A DNA stretch of 64,000 bases, taken from positions 186,001 through 250,000 of the forward strand of contig NZ_JAGDZB010000003.1 in assembly GCF_049116215.1 (NCBI RefSeq), read 5' to 3'. Below, piece by piece: positions 42,518 to 50,313 of this stretch (its first letter is position 1; every line of letters starts with the position of its first letter). A program made the position numbers and the translations under genes. Below the pieces are notes generated by a model, which was not told the DNA's origin, searched no databases, and saw nothing but the letters and a program-made list of their open reading frames with translations. This DNA is from Shimia sp049116215 (GTDB lineage Bacteria; Pseudomonadota; Alphaproteobacteria; Rhodobacterales; Rhodobacteraceae).

Positions 42518-43807
42518 TTAGCTGTGGGCTTTCTTCAGCGCCTGATCCAGATCGGCCATTAGGTCGGCACTGGTCTCGGTGCCAATCGAAATCCGCACCA
42601 CATTTGGGCCTGCGCCCGCCGATTCCTGCTGCTCTGGTGTCAGCTGACGGTGGGTGGTTGAGGCGGAGTGGATCACCAGGCTGCGGGTGTCACCGAGGTT
42701 GGCGACGTGAGAGAAAATCTCAAGACTGTCGACAAACTTCACGCAGGCGTCATAGCCACCCTTGAGCGCAACAGTGAACAGGCCACCAGCGCCTTTGGGG
42801 CAAATCCGTTCCACACGGTCGTGGTACGGCGAGGACGGCAGGCCCGCATAGGTCACGTAGTCAACGTGCTCATGACCTTCCAGCCAACCCGCGACGGTTT
42901 TGGCGTTCTCCACATGGCGCTCCATGCGCAAAGACAGGGTTTCGATGCCCATCAACGTGTAATGCGCCGCCTGTGGGTTCATGGTCATGCCAAGGTCACG
43001 CAGACCAATGGCGATGCCGTGGAAGGTAAAGGCCAGCGGGCCAAAGGTCTCATGAAAACGCAGGCCGTGGTAGGCTGGTTCCGGCTGGCTCAGCGACGGG
43101 AACTTGTCGGAGGCGGACCAGTCAAACTTGCCGCTATCCACGACGCAGCCGCCGGTCACGGTGCCGTTGCCGGTCAGATATTTGGTGGTGGAGTGCACAA
43201 CCAAAGAGGCGCCCAGGGAAATGGGGTTACACAGGTACGGGGTGGCTGAAGTGTTGTCGACGATCAGTGGCACACCGGCGTTGTCGGCCACTTTGGCCAG
43301 CGCTTCAATGTCGCTGATGTACCCGCCCGGGTTGGCAATGGACTCACAGAACACCGCGCGGGTGTTTTCATCAATCGCCGCTGCCACCGCATCCAGATCG
43401 TCGGTGTCGACAAAGGTTGCGGACCAACCGAAGCGTTTGATGGTCTGGCTGAACTGGGTGATGGTGCCGCCATACAGGCGGGAGGAGGCGACCACGTTGC
43501 AACCCGGCTGCATCAACGGGAACAGTGCCATGATTTGCGCCGCGTGACCGGAGGAGCAACACACCGCGCCCACGCCGCCCTCAAGCGTCGCAATGCGCTC
43601 TTGCAGCACAGCCACGGTGGGGTTGGTCAGACGGGAGTAGATGTAGCCCACTTCTTGCAGGTTGAAGAGCGCCGCCGCGTGCTCGGCATCGCGAAACACA
43701 TAGGCTGTGGATTGGTAAATTGGCGTCTGCCGCGCGCCGGTGGCCGGATCTGGCCGTGCACCGGCGTGAATTTGCAATGTGTCAAATCCGTATGTCGCTT
43801 CTGACAT
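42518..43807 (-). CDS. metY: O-acetylhomoserine sulfhydrylase/aminocarboxypropyltransferase
   Basis: The 429-residue protein is a Cys/Met-metabolism PLP enzyme of the MetY type: GFDTLQIHAGARPDPATGAR at the N-terminus, YSRLTNPT as substrate motif, and the Schiff-base lysine K209 in VVHSTTKYLTGNG. It makes homocysteine (or methionine) directly from O-acetylhomoserine and sulfide (or methanethiol). The 429-residue length favours MetY over the shorter cystathionine enzymes. I chose the ATG preceded by GGGAGAA; a longer frame exists but lacks support. I checked the leader for SAM riboswitches and found none convincing. Confidence 0.94.
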   Translation of the reverse strand: MSEATYGFDTLQIHAGARPDPATGARQTPIYQSTAYVFRDAEHAAALFNLQEVGYIYSRLTNPTVAVLQERIATLEGGVGAVCCSSGHAAQIMALFPLMQPGCNVVASSRLYGGTITQFSQTIKRFGWSATFVDTDDLDAVAAAIDENTRAVFCESIANPGGYISDIEALAKVADNAGVPLIVDNTSATPYLCNPISLGASLVVHSTTKYLTGNGTVTGGCVVDSGKFDWSASDKFPSLSQPEPAYHGLRFHETFGPLAFTFHGIAIGLRDLGMTMNPQAAHYTLMGIETLSLRMERHVENAKTVAGWLEGHEHVDYVTYAGLPSSPYHDRVERICPKGAGGLFTVALKGGYDACVKFVDSLEIFSHVANLGDTRSLVIHSASTTHRQLTPEQQESAGAGPNVVRISIGTETSADLMADLDQALKKAHS

Positions 43808-44051
43808 CGTTGTTCTCCCTAAAATTATCGCGCCAAGTGTTAGGCAGACCAAAGCCATCGCGCAACCAAAGTTGGGGCCGTGTGTCGCCTAAAGTCGCAT
43901 TTCCTAAAAAAACCGCGCATCTGGGTTGTTTGGGCACTCAAACGCATGGCGGCCTGACCCCTGTCCAAGCCGCTTCTTCTTGCCCGAAAAATTCCGGATT
44001 GGGGGCATCGCAGTTGGCCCAGGGGCAGCGCCCCAAATCCGAAGCCAGCCG

Positions 44052-45056
44052 CTATCGCAGCCAATAGCCATTTTTCTTTAGCATATTGCGAATGGCCTGC
44101 TCCTTGCGAGGCAGATGGTTTTGATCAAACAAGGCGCGCGCCTTGTGGCCACGGTTCTGGTAGATCATGCGCTTGAACGGGTCATATTGTTTCAGCACTT
44201 TTTTGATCTTGTTGGGGGCGGCGACCTCTTCGAGCACCTGCACCACCGCATCTCTTTCCCGCGCATAAAGCAGCGGCATCAAGCGGTAATGGCAGGTGAC
44301 AGATCCGTCCAAATGGCCGGACGGCAAGGCATCGCGCCCACCGCCCAAGCCATGGATCACCAAGGGCAAAACAATCTGGTCAAGCCAGGGGTAAATCGCC
44401 TGACAGGCCAGCTCATCCGGTGGATTGTCGCTCACACTGCGGGCGTATTCCAGGAACAACTCGCCAAACACTTTGGGGCAACGGTAGTAGAAGAAACCCG
44501 CGTTAAAATACGAATACCGTCGCCAGTACTCATCCGGCTGGCTCAGATCGAGCGAACTTTCAAAATCCAGTCCAAAACGGTCATACAGCGCCTTCCAGAT
44601 GCCGGTGTATTGCGGACCATACAGGGGTGGGATCGGCCAGGTGCCTTCTACGCGCAGCGAGGCAGAGGGGCGATCAAAGTCGAACGGCACCGTGCTCAAC
44701 TCATCCAAAATAAGCGTGTCAGTATCAAAAAACACAAACGGCTCACCAGCGGGTAAGGCGGACAACAGCTCGATCTTGTTGCCATAGGCATAGGGCTCAC
44801 CAAAGACCGGCGTGTCAAACGGCAAAATCTCTGCGCCAAGGTCTTCCAGCAAGGCGCGCACGTCCGGATTGCCAATGCGCGGGTCTTTCTCCCAGCGCGG
44901 GCCAGGCGCGGGTTCCGCCACATAAAGCTTGCCTGCAAACTGCGGCGACTTGGCGCGCAGCGAGGCGGCAAACAGCGCCGCCTCATACATCAGCCGGCCA
45001 TTCTGGCCCACCACCACGACGTTGAATACCTGCGATTTCAGCGCTTTACTTGTCAT
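44052..45056 (-). CDS. GT-A-like glycosyltransferase family protein
   Basis: The 334-residue protein has a nucleotide-diphospho-sugar-transferase-like plan: an N-terminal Rossmann segment (VFNVVVVGQNGRLMYEAALF) and an acidic DxD-type motif in FVFFDTDTLILDEL. Aromatic-rich acceptor-side sequence (YWRRYSYFNAGFFYYRCPKV) follows. No membrane segment is seen. It may add a sugar to a lipid, polysaccharide or protein, but donor and acceptor cannot be told. I set the start at MTSKALKSQ; a much longer upstream frame runs antisense across the next gene and is rejected. The ribosome-binding site (AGAAG) is weak. Confidence 0.72.
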   Translation of the reverse strand: MTSKALKSQVFNVVVVGQNGRLMYEAALFAASLRAKSPQFAGKLYVAEPAPGPRWEKDPRIGNPDVRALLEDLGAEILPFDTPVFGEPYAYGNKIELLSALPAGEPFVFFDTDTLILDELSTVPFDFDRPSASLRVEGTWPIPPLYGPQYTGIWKALYDRFGLDFESSLDLSQPDEYWRRYSYFNAGFFYYRCPKVFGELFLEYARSVSDNPPDELACQAIYPWLDQIVLPLVIHGLGGGRDALPSGHLDGSVTCHYRLMPLLYARERDAVVQVLEEVAAPNKIKKVLKQYDPFKRMIYQNRGHKARALFDQNHLPRKEQAIRNMLKKNGYWLR

Positions 45057-45161
45057 TCTTCTATTGCCCTGCACGATGCTTGCGCCGACTATACGCCCCA
45101 TAAGCCCGTGGCAAAAGCGGGCATTACACTTTTTGAAGAAATCATAGAAAGGCGTTCGCTT

Positions 45162-45605
45162 ATGCAACTCTTTAAGCTGGCCACTCTCTGTCTTGGCCTC
45201 TTTGGCACCGCTGCTCTGGCTGAAGACCGCGTGGCCGAAGACCAAACTCCCACTGGCAAATTTCTCACCGCAGGCGAGGTGCGTCCCATCTTGGAGGCGA
45301 CCAAAACCAGCTGGATCGGTGTGCGAGAATTTGACGGGCAGGATCTGGTGTATTTCACCCACCTGCTGGCCTGGCGCTGCGGGCTTTATGAGGTGCAATA
45401 CGTGATCAACGGCGGTCCGGCTGAGGTGTTCCCAATTCCTGAATGCCCGCCGGATATTGAAAATGCCATGACCATTCCCGAAGACACGCAGATCTTCATC
45501 ACCCAACCTCTGGGCTCGGTGGAAACGGTGGATGTGTCCCTGCTGTATGATGATCTGGGCACCGATACGGTGCGGTTTGAACGCGCTTCGGTGATGCTGC
45601 CGTAA
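45162..45605 (+). CDS. Small exported protein of unknown function
   Basis: The 147-residue protein has a signal peptide (MQLFKLATLCLGLFGTAALA, residues 1-20). The mature domain is acidic with two cysteines (in AWRCGLYEV and PIPECPPDIENAM) that could form a disulfide. The sequence IFITQPLGSVETVDVSLLYD suggests a beta-sandwich. I do not recognise the family. The start is the ATG preceded by GAAAGG. It is divergent from the glycosyltransferase gene and convergent with the TetR gene. Confidence 0.68.
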   Translation: MQLFKLATLCLGLFGTAALAEDRVAEDQTPTGKFLTAGEVRPILEATKTSWIGVREFDGQDLVYFTHLLAWRCGLYEVQYVINGGPAEVFPIPECPPDIENAMTIPEDTQIFITQPLGSVETVDVSLLYDDLGTDTVRFERASVMLP

Positions 45606-45622
45606 TCTGGTAGCAACCAGCC

Positions 45623-46288
45623 CTACGCCCGCTGTGCCGCCGCGTTGATCCCGGCGGTGCAGAACGCCACCAGCTCGTCCAAGTGGTTGGCGGCGTTTGA
45701 AGATGTGTCGCTTAACACATCCATACGCCATTGCGAGGTGATCAAAGCCAACATGCCCGCAGCCGAATAGACAAAACTGTTGGCGACAGCGGCCCGCGCC
45801 TGCGTTGGGTAAAGCGCTGCAAGCTCCTCGACAAAGCGATTGGCGGTTGGGTCAAAGCAGATCGCCGCCAGATCCTTCCAGCGCGCATCCGCCGACACAA
45901 AGGCCACGATCCGTGCATAGGCCACCCATTGCGGTCCGCCCACATCGATGCGTTCAAAAAACGGCCCGAAGAAACACTCCAGAATGGCAGGTACGGTCAG
46001 CGGCCCTTGTGCTTTGCGGGCCTCTAATGCGGCGACACGGGCATCTCCCAAAACATCTGCCCGCCGCGCCACCACACGCCAGAACAGCTCCTCTTTGCTG
46101 CCGCCGTGATGGTTCACCAGCGCGCCTTGAACCTCGGCCTCTGCGGCGATGTCTCGAATCGAGGCCGCATCAAATCCGCTTTGGGCAAACACCCGCTCTG
46201 CAGCGTCCATAATGCGTGCGCGGGTTTCCAAAGCACGTTTGGATGGGGCTCTTTGTCTTTGTTTTTCTTGAGGAATGTCTTTCAGCAT
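45623..46288 (-). CDS. TetR-family transcriptional regulator
   Basis: The 221-residue protein has a TetR helix-turn-helix at about residues 20-70 (RARIMDAAERVFAQSGFDAA and SIRDIAAEAEVQGALVNHH). A ligand-binding region follows with the CerR-type C-terminal signature that includes AILECFFGPFFERIDVGGPQ. It is divergent from the FMO/symporter/epimerase/SDR operon across a 64-bp gap and is the likely local repressor. No good ribosome-binding site is visible before the ATG, so it may be leaderless or weakly translated. Confidence 0.9.
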   Translation of the reverse strand: MLKDIPQEKQRQRAPSKRALETRARIMDAAERVFAQSGFDAASIRDIAAEAEVQGALVNHHGGSKEELFWRVVARRADVLGDARVAALEARKAQGPLTVPAILECFFGPFFERIDVGGPQWVAYARIVAFVSADARWKDLAAICFDPTANRFVEELAALYPTQARAAVANSFVYSAAGMLALITSQWRMDVLSDTSSNAANHLDELVAFCTAGINAAAQRA

Positions 46289-46310
46289 AAAAAGAGCTTG
46301 CCTTATTTTT

Positions 46311-46323
46311 AACGAGTGTTCAA
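46311..46323. promoter_or_regulatory. Candidate TetR operator before the FMO operon
   Basis: AACGAGTGTTCAA lies in the 64-bp gap between tetR and the monooxygenase, flanked by TTTTAA and TTAAAA arms. It resembles half-sites of TetR operators (TTGAACACTCGTT on the other strand). Only a single imperfect copy is present. Confidence 0.35.
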
Positions 46324-46352
46324 TTTAAAAGTCTCTGGGGGAGAGGACAAAC

Positions 46353-47666
46353 ATGGACACCAGCGACAAATTTGCACTGATCGGGGCAGGGCCGATGGGG
46401 CTTGCGATGGCCAAGGTTCTGAAAGAGCAGGGCATCGCTTTTGACGGCTTTGAACTGCACAGCGACGTTGGCGGCCTCTGGGATATCGAGGCGCCACACT
46501 CCACAATGTATGAAAGCGCACATCTGATCTCATCCAAGACGATGACTGAGTTTGCTGACTTCCCGATGAAGGAGGAGGTGGCCGAATACCCGTCCCACCG
46601 CGAGATGGCGCAGTATTTCCGCGACTTTGCCGACCACTTTGATCTGCGCGGTCACTACCAGTTCAACACAGAGGTTCTGCAGATCACCCCATTGGGAGAC
46701 AACGGCGACGGATGGCGGGTGGTTACGCGTCAGGATGGTCAACAGAAGGAGAAGATTTATGCCGGTGTGCTGATCGCCAATGGCACTTTGAGCGAGCCTA
46801 ACATGCCGCAGTTTCCGGGCCGATTTGACGGTGAGTTGATCCACGCATCACAGTACCGTCACCCAGAACAGTTTGCCGGGAAGCGCGTTTTGATCGTGGG
46901 GGCGGGCAACTCTGGTTGTGATATTGCCGTGGATGCGGTGCACCATGGCAAAAGCTGTGACATCTCCATGCGGCGCGGCTATTACTTTGTGCCCAAATAC
47001 GTTTTTGGGAAACCTGCCGACACCATGGGGGGCGCAATCAAACTGCCGATGTGGCTCAAGCGGCCAATCGACAGTCTGATCCTGAGTTGGTTTGTGGGGG
47101 ACCCACAGAAATACGGCTTTCCGAAACCGGACTACAAACTCTACGAAAGCCATCCCGTGGTGAACTCGCTGGTGTTGTATCACGCGGGGCACGGCGACAT
47201 TTCCATTCGCGGCGACATTGCGGACATGTCGGGCCACACCGTCACCTTCAAAGATGGCACAGCGGCGGACTATGACATGATCCTCGCCGCCACGGGCTAT
47301 AAGCTGCACTATCCGTTTATCGATAAAACGCTGCTAAACTGGCGCGGGGACGCACCGCATCTCTTCCTCAATGCCTTCCACCCGGCGCGGGATGATCTCT
47401 TTGTGCTGGGCATGGTGGAGGCCACGGGCTTGGGCTGGCAAGGGCGGCACGAGCAGGCGGAGATGGTGGCGCGCTATATCACTGGTTTGCGCGACGGCTC
47501 CAAAGCCGCCAACAAACTGCAGACCGAGAAGTCGGCAGGCTTTGATCGTGCCACCGGCGGCATGGACTACCTCGATCTGCCACGTATGGCCTATTACGTG
47601 GACAAGGCGACCTATCGCGGGGCTGTGACCGGCTGGATCAAATCGCTGCAAGCAGGGCAAATTTAA
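46353..47666 (+). CDS. Flavin-containing monooxygenase (class B)
   Basis: The 437-residue protein has the FAD motif GAGPMG (residues 11-16), the NADPH motif GAGNSG (183-188), and between them FDGELIHASQY (158-168). The last matches the FxGxxxHxxx(Y/F) signature of FMOs rather than the W-ending Baeyer-Villiger form. FMOs oxygenate amines, sulfides or ketones. It is not a close visual match to roseobacter trimethylamine monooxygenase. It heads a four-gene operon; its TAA overlaps the ATG of the symporter gene. Confidence 0.9.
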   Translation: MDTSDKFALIGAGPMGLAMAKVLKEQGIAFDGFELHSDVGGLWDIEAPHSTMYESAHLISSKTMTEFADFPMKEEVAEYPSHREMAQYFRDFADHFDLRGHYQFNTEVLQITPLGDNGDGWRVVTRQDGQQKEKIYAGVLIANGTLSEPNMPQFPGRFDGELIHASQYRHPEQFAGKRVLIVGAGNSGCDIAVDAVHHGKSCDISMRRGYYFVPKYVFGKPADTMGGAIKLPMWLKRPIDSLILSWFVGDPQKYGFPKPDYKLYESHPVVNSLVLYHAGHGDISIRGDIADMSGHTVTFKDGTAADYDMILAATGYKLHYPFIDKTLLNWRGDAPHLFLNAFHPARDDLFVLGMVEATGLGWQGRHEQAEMVARYITGLRDGSKAANKLQTEKSAGFDRATGGMDYLDLPRMAYYVDKATYRGAVTGWIKSLQAGQI

Positions 47667-48574
47667 TGGATGTCACAGCCATAGACACCGTTGCGCTGAA
47701 CTTCAACGCCACCGCCATGACGGTGCTCAACGGGGTTCTGGCGGTGGTGATGTTCTCCATTGCGATTGACCTAACACCAAGCGATTTCCGCCGTCTGCTT
47801 TACACCCCACGCGCCTTGTTGACCGGATTGGCCAGCCAGTTTCTCCTGCTGCCCGCGCTGACGTTTGTGCTGGTGTTGGTCACGCAGCCGCAGCCCTCTA
47901 TCGCGCTGGGATTGATGCTTGTTGCCGCTTGTCCTGGCGGCAATATCTCCAACTTCATCACCCACCGCGCAGGAGGCAACGCTGCCTTATCCGTGTCGAT
48001 GACGGCCTTTGCCACCGTTGGTGCGATCCTCTTAACGCCATTCAACATTGCGTTCTGGGGCGGATTGTATGCGCCAACCCGCGACATCCTTCAGGCCACC
48101 AAAATTGACCCGGTCTCCGTGGCAATTACGGTTGGGTTTATGTTGGTTTTACCGCTTGTTCTGGGTGTCACATTAAGGGCCACAAAGCCGGCTTTGGCTG
48201 CCCGTCTTCGCGGGCCTCTGCAAACGCTCTCGATGCTGATCTTTCTGGCCTTCATCGTGTTGGTCTTGATCAACAACTGGCGAAATTTCCTGAGCTTTGC
48301 TGGCGCTGTGGCGTTGTTGGTGGTGTTACACAACGCACTTGCACTGGCAGGCGGGTACAGCCTTGCAACCCTGGCTGGTCTCTCTGCTTATGACCGCCGC
48401 GCTGTGACAATTGAAACCGGCATTCAGAACTCCGGGCTCGGGTTGATCCTGATCTTTGCTTTCTTTGGGGGATTGGGCGGCATGGCAGTGGTCGCTGCGT
48501 TTTGGGGCGCTTGGCACGCAATCACCGGATTGGCTGTTGCCACCGTAATGAACCGAAAAAAGGCAGCCCGATGA
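47666..48574 (+). CDS. Bile acid:sodium symporter family transporter
   Basis: The 302-residue protein has about nine hydrophobic helices and the family pattern SIALGLMLVAACPGGNISNFITHRAGGNAALSVSMTA split over the crossover region (AACPGGNISN and GNAALSVSMTA are the Na+ site signatures). Later TVEIGIQNSGL-like sequence appears as VTIETGIQNSGLGLIL. BASS transporters import organic anions such as bile acids, pyruvate or pantoate with sodium. It is coupled to its neighbours by TAATG and ATGA overlaps, so it most likely imports the substrate of the operon. Confidence 0.9.
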   Translation: MDVTAIDTVALNFNATAMTVLNGVLAVVMFSIAIDLTPSDFRRLLYTPRALLTGLASQFLLLPALTFVLVLVTQPQPSIALGLMLVAACPGGNISNFITHRAGGNAALSVSMTAFATVGAILLTPFNIAFWGGLYAPTRDILQATKIDPVSVAITVGFMLVLPLVLGVTLRATKPALAARLRGPLQTLSMLIFLAFIVLVLINNWRNFLSFAGAVALLVVLHNALALAGGYSLATLAGLSAYDRRAVTIETGIQNSGLGLILIFAFFGGLGGMAVVAAFWGAWHAITGLAVATVMNRKKAAR

Positions 48575-49509
48575 CCTGCATACTGATCACTGGCGCCGCG
48601 GGTTTGGTGGGGCGCAGCCTGATAGCGGAACTGGCAGACACAGATCATGAGGTTATAGCCTGTGACGTGGTGGAGCCGGACGGCCTGCCAGACAACGCTC
48701 GATTTCGTTTGATGGATGTCACCACCGACGCGCCTCTTAGGGTCATCGCGCGACACCAGCCGGAAGTCATTGTGCATTTGGCGTCCATTGTGACCCCGCC
48801 GCCGGGTAGCGGCCGAGAAATTGCATATGATGTCGACGTGATCGGCACCAAAAACGTGGTCAACGCTGCACTCGCCGCAGGCACCAAGCGACTGGTGGTG
48901 ACATCGTCTGGCGCGGCCTATGGCTATCATGCGGACAACCCGGTGCCTCTCACCGAAACAGATGCCATTCGAGGCAACGAAGAGTTTGCCTACGCCTATC
49001 ACAAGCGTTTGGTTGAGGAGTTTCTGGCGGAAACGCGCCAAAACGCGCCGCACCTAGAACAGGTCATTTTGCGCGTTGGCACTGTCTTGGGTCGTGAGAC
49101 CAACAATCAGATCACAGACTTGTTTCGTAGGCCGCGCCTGCTGGCCGTGCACGGCAGCGACAGCCCTTTTGTGTTCATTTGGACCCGTGATCTGGCCCGT
49201 ATTCTGAGGCGCGCCGCGACCAACGGTCCGGCTGGCATTTTCAATGTGGCCGGTGATGGCGCACTTGGTGTGCAAGAGCTGGCGGATATCCTGCAAAAGC
49301 CAATCCTGCGCCTGCCTGCTTGGGGTCTCAAAACGGCGCTCGCCATCGCGCGGCCACTGGGTCTCACCCAATACGGTCCGGAGCAGGTGCGCTTTCTGCA
49401 ATTTCGCCCGGTTCTGTCCAACGAGGCTCTAAAACGCGACTTTGGCTACACACCTGAGAAAGACAGCCGTGAAGTGTTTGAACATTGGTGGGAGGCCCAA
49501 TCGCAATGA
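48571..49509 (+). CDS. NAD-dependent epimerase/dehydratase family protein
   Basis: The 312-residue protein has an extended-SDR Rossmann motif TGAAGLVG at the N-terminus, with an Asp after the second strand (ACDVVEPDG) that favours NAD. The catalytic YxxxK is in EFAYAYHKRLVEE. Extended SDRs include sugar epimerases and 3-beta-hydroxysteroid dehydrogenases; the operon context (BASS symporter, FMO, SDR) fits a small lipophilic substrate better than a sugar, but that is inference. Its ATG overlaps the previous stop (ATGA). Confidence 0.85.
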   Translation: MTCILITGAAGLVGRSLIAELADTDHEVIACDVVEPDGLPDNARFRLMDVTTDAPLRVIARHQPEVIVHLASIVTPPPGSGREIAYDVDVIGTKNVVNAALAAGTKRLVVTSSGAAYGYHADNPVPLTETDAIRGNEEFAYAYHKRLVEEFLAETRQNAPHLEQVILRVGTVLGRETNNQITDLFRRPRLLAVHGSDSPFVFIWTRDLARILRRAATNGPAGIFNVAGDGALGVQELADILQKPILRLPAWGLKTALAIARPLGLTQYGPEQVRFLQFRPVLSNEALKRDFGYTPEKDSREVFEHWWEAQSQ

Positions 49510-50282
49510 GCAAACAACTGAAGAAAACCGCTGTGATCTCAGGTGGGGCAGGCGGGCTTGGCACCGCCTTATCCGCGCAGTTGCAAGCTCAGGGCTGGCG
49601 CGTGGTTTTGCTGGATCTGAACGTCTCGCATTTGTCCCAATCGGCCACCCAGCTGCCAATGAAATGTGACATCACCAATGCACGCGCGTTGAAAGATTGC
49701 TGCAGCAAAATTTTGGCCTGCCATGACAGCATTGATCTGGTGATCTACGGGGCAGGGGTGACCGCCATTGCACCGGTTGAAGACCTGCAGGAACAGGCGC
49801 ATCGACGCCTGTTTGACATCAACTACTTTGCCGCCGCCGCCATGGCCAAAGCCTTTCTGCCTGCTCTGCGCGCCTCCAAAGGCACCCATTTGGCGATCAC
49901 GTCGGTGGCAGGCTTTGCGCCGTTGCACCACCGTGCCAGCTACGCCGCCTCCAAACACGCCATGACCGGTTTTTTTGCCTCTCTGCGGGGGGAAGAAGCG
50001 GCCCACGGCGTGAGGACCGTTATCGCAGCGCCGGCCTTTGTTGCCACCAATGTGGGCAATCCAGATGCGGACACTGACGGGCTGGCCCGCCCCGGCGCGG
50101 CGCAGGACGCCGTGGATGTGGTCACGCCGGAGCAAGCCGCCCGCATGATCTTGCGCGGGCTTAAGCGCGGCAAAACTGACATTTTTGTTGGGCGCGTCGC
50201 CAAGCTGTCAGATGTGATGATGCGCCTGTCGCCACGGCTGTATGATTGGGTCATGGGCCGGGCGATCAAGGCCGACAGGTGA
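49506..50282 (+). CDS. Short-chain dehydrogenase/reductase
   Basis: The 258-residue protein is a classical SDR: nucleotide motif SGGAGGLG (a TGxxxGxG variant), the beta-4 region VIYGAGVT in place of NNAG, the catalytic Ser in AITSVAGFAP, and YAASK. The Asp in VVLLDLN after beta-2 suggests NAD. It is the last gene of the operon, starting in an ATGA overlap, and ends 32 bp from the convergent RTX gene. The likely role is oxidation or reduction of an alcohol/ketone intermediate. Confidence 0.88.
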   Translation: MSKQLKKTAVISGGAGGLGTALSAQLQAQGWRVVLLDLNVSHLSQSATQLPMKCDITNARALKDCCSKILACHDSIDLVIYGAGVTAIAPVEDLQEQAHRRLFDINYFAAAAMAKAFLPALRASKGTHLAITSVAGFAPLHHRASYAASKHAMTGFFASLRGEEAAHGVRTVIAAPAFVATNVGNPDADTDGLARPGAAQDAVDVVTPEQAARMILRGLKRGKTDIFVGRVAKLSDVMMRLSPRLYDWVMGRAIKADR

Positions 50283-50313
50283 CCGCTACACGAGCCACCT
50301 GTCGCGCGTCGCA

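Noticed and set aside
43808..44050. SAM riboswitch upstream of metY
   Set aside because: I compared the leader by eye with SAM-II-type conserved stretches and found no match; only a normal ribosome-binding site is seen.
45057..45731. Extended minus-strand frame before the glycosyltransferase-like gene
   Set aside because: It runs antisense across the small exported protein gene; the protein-like sequence begins at MTSKALKSQ.
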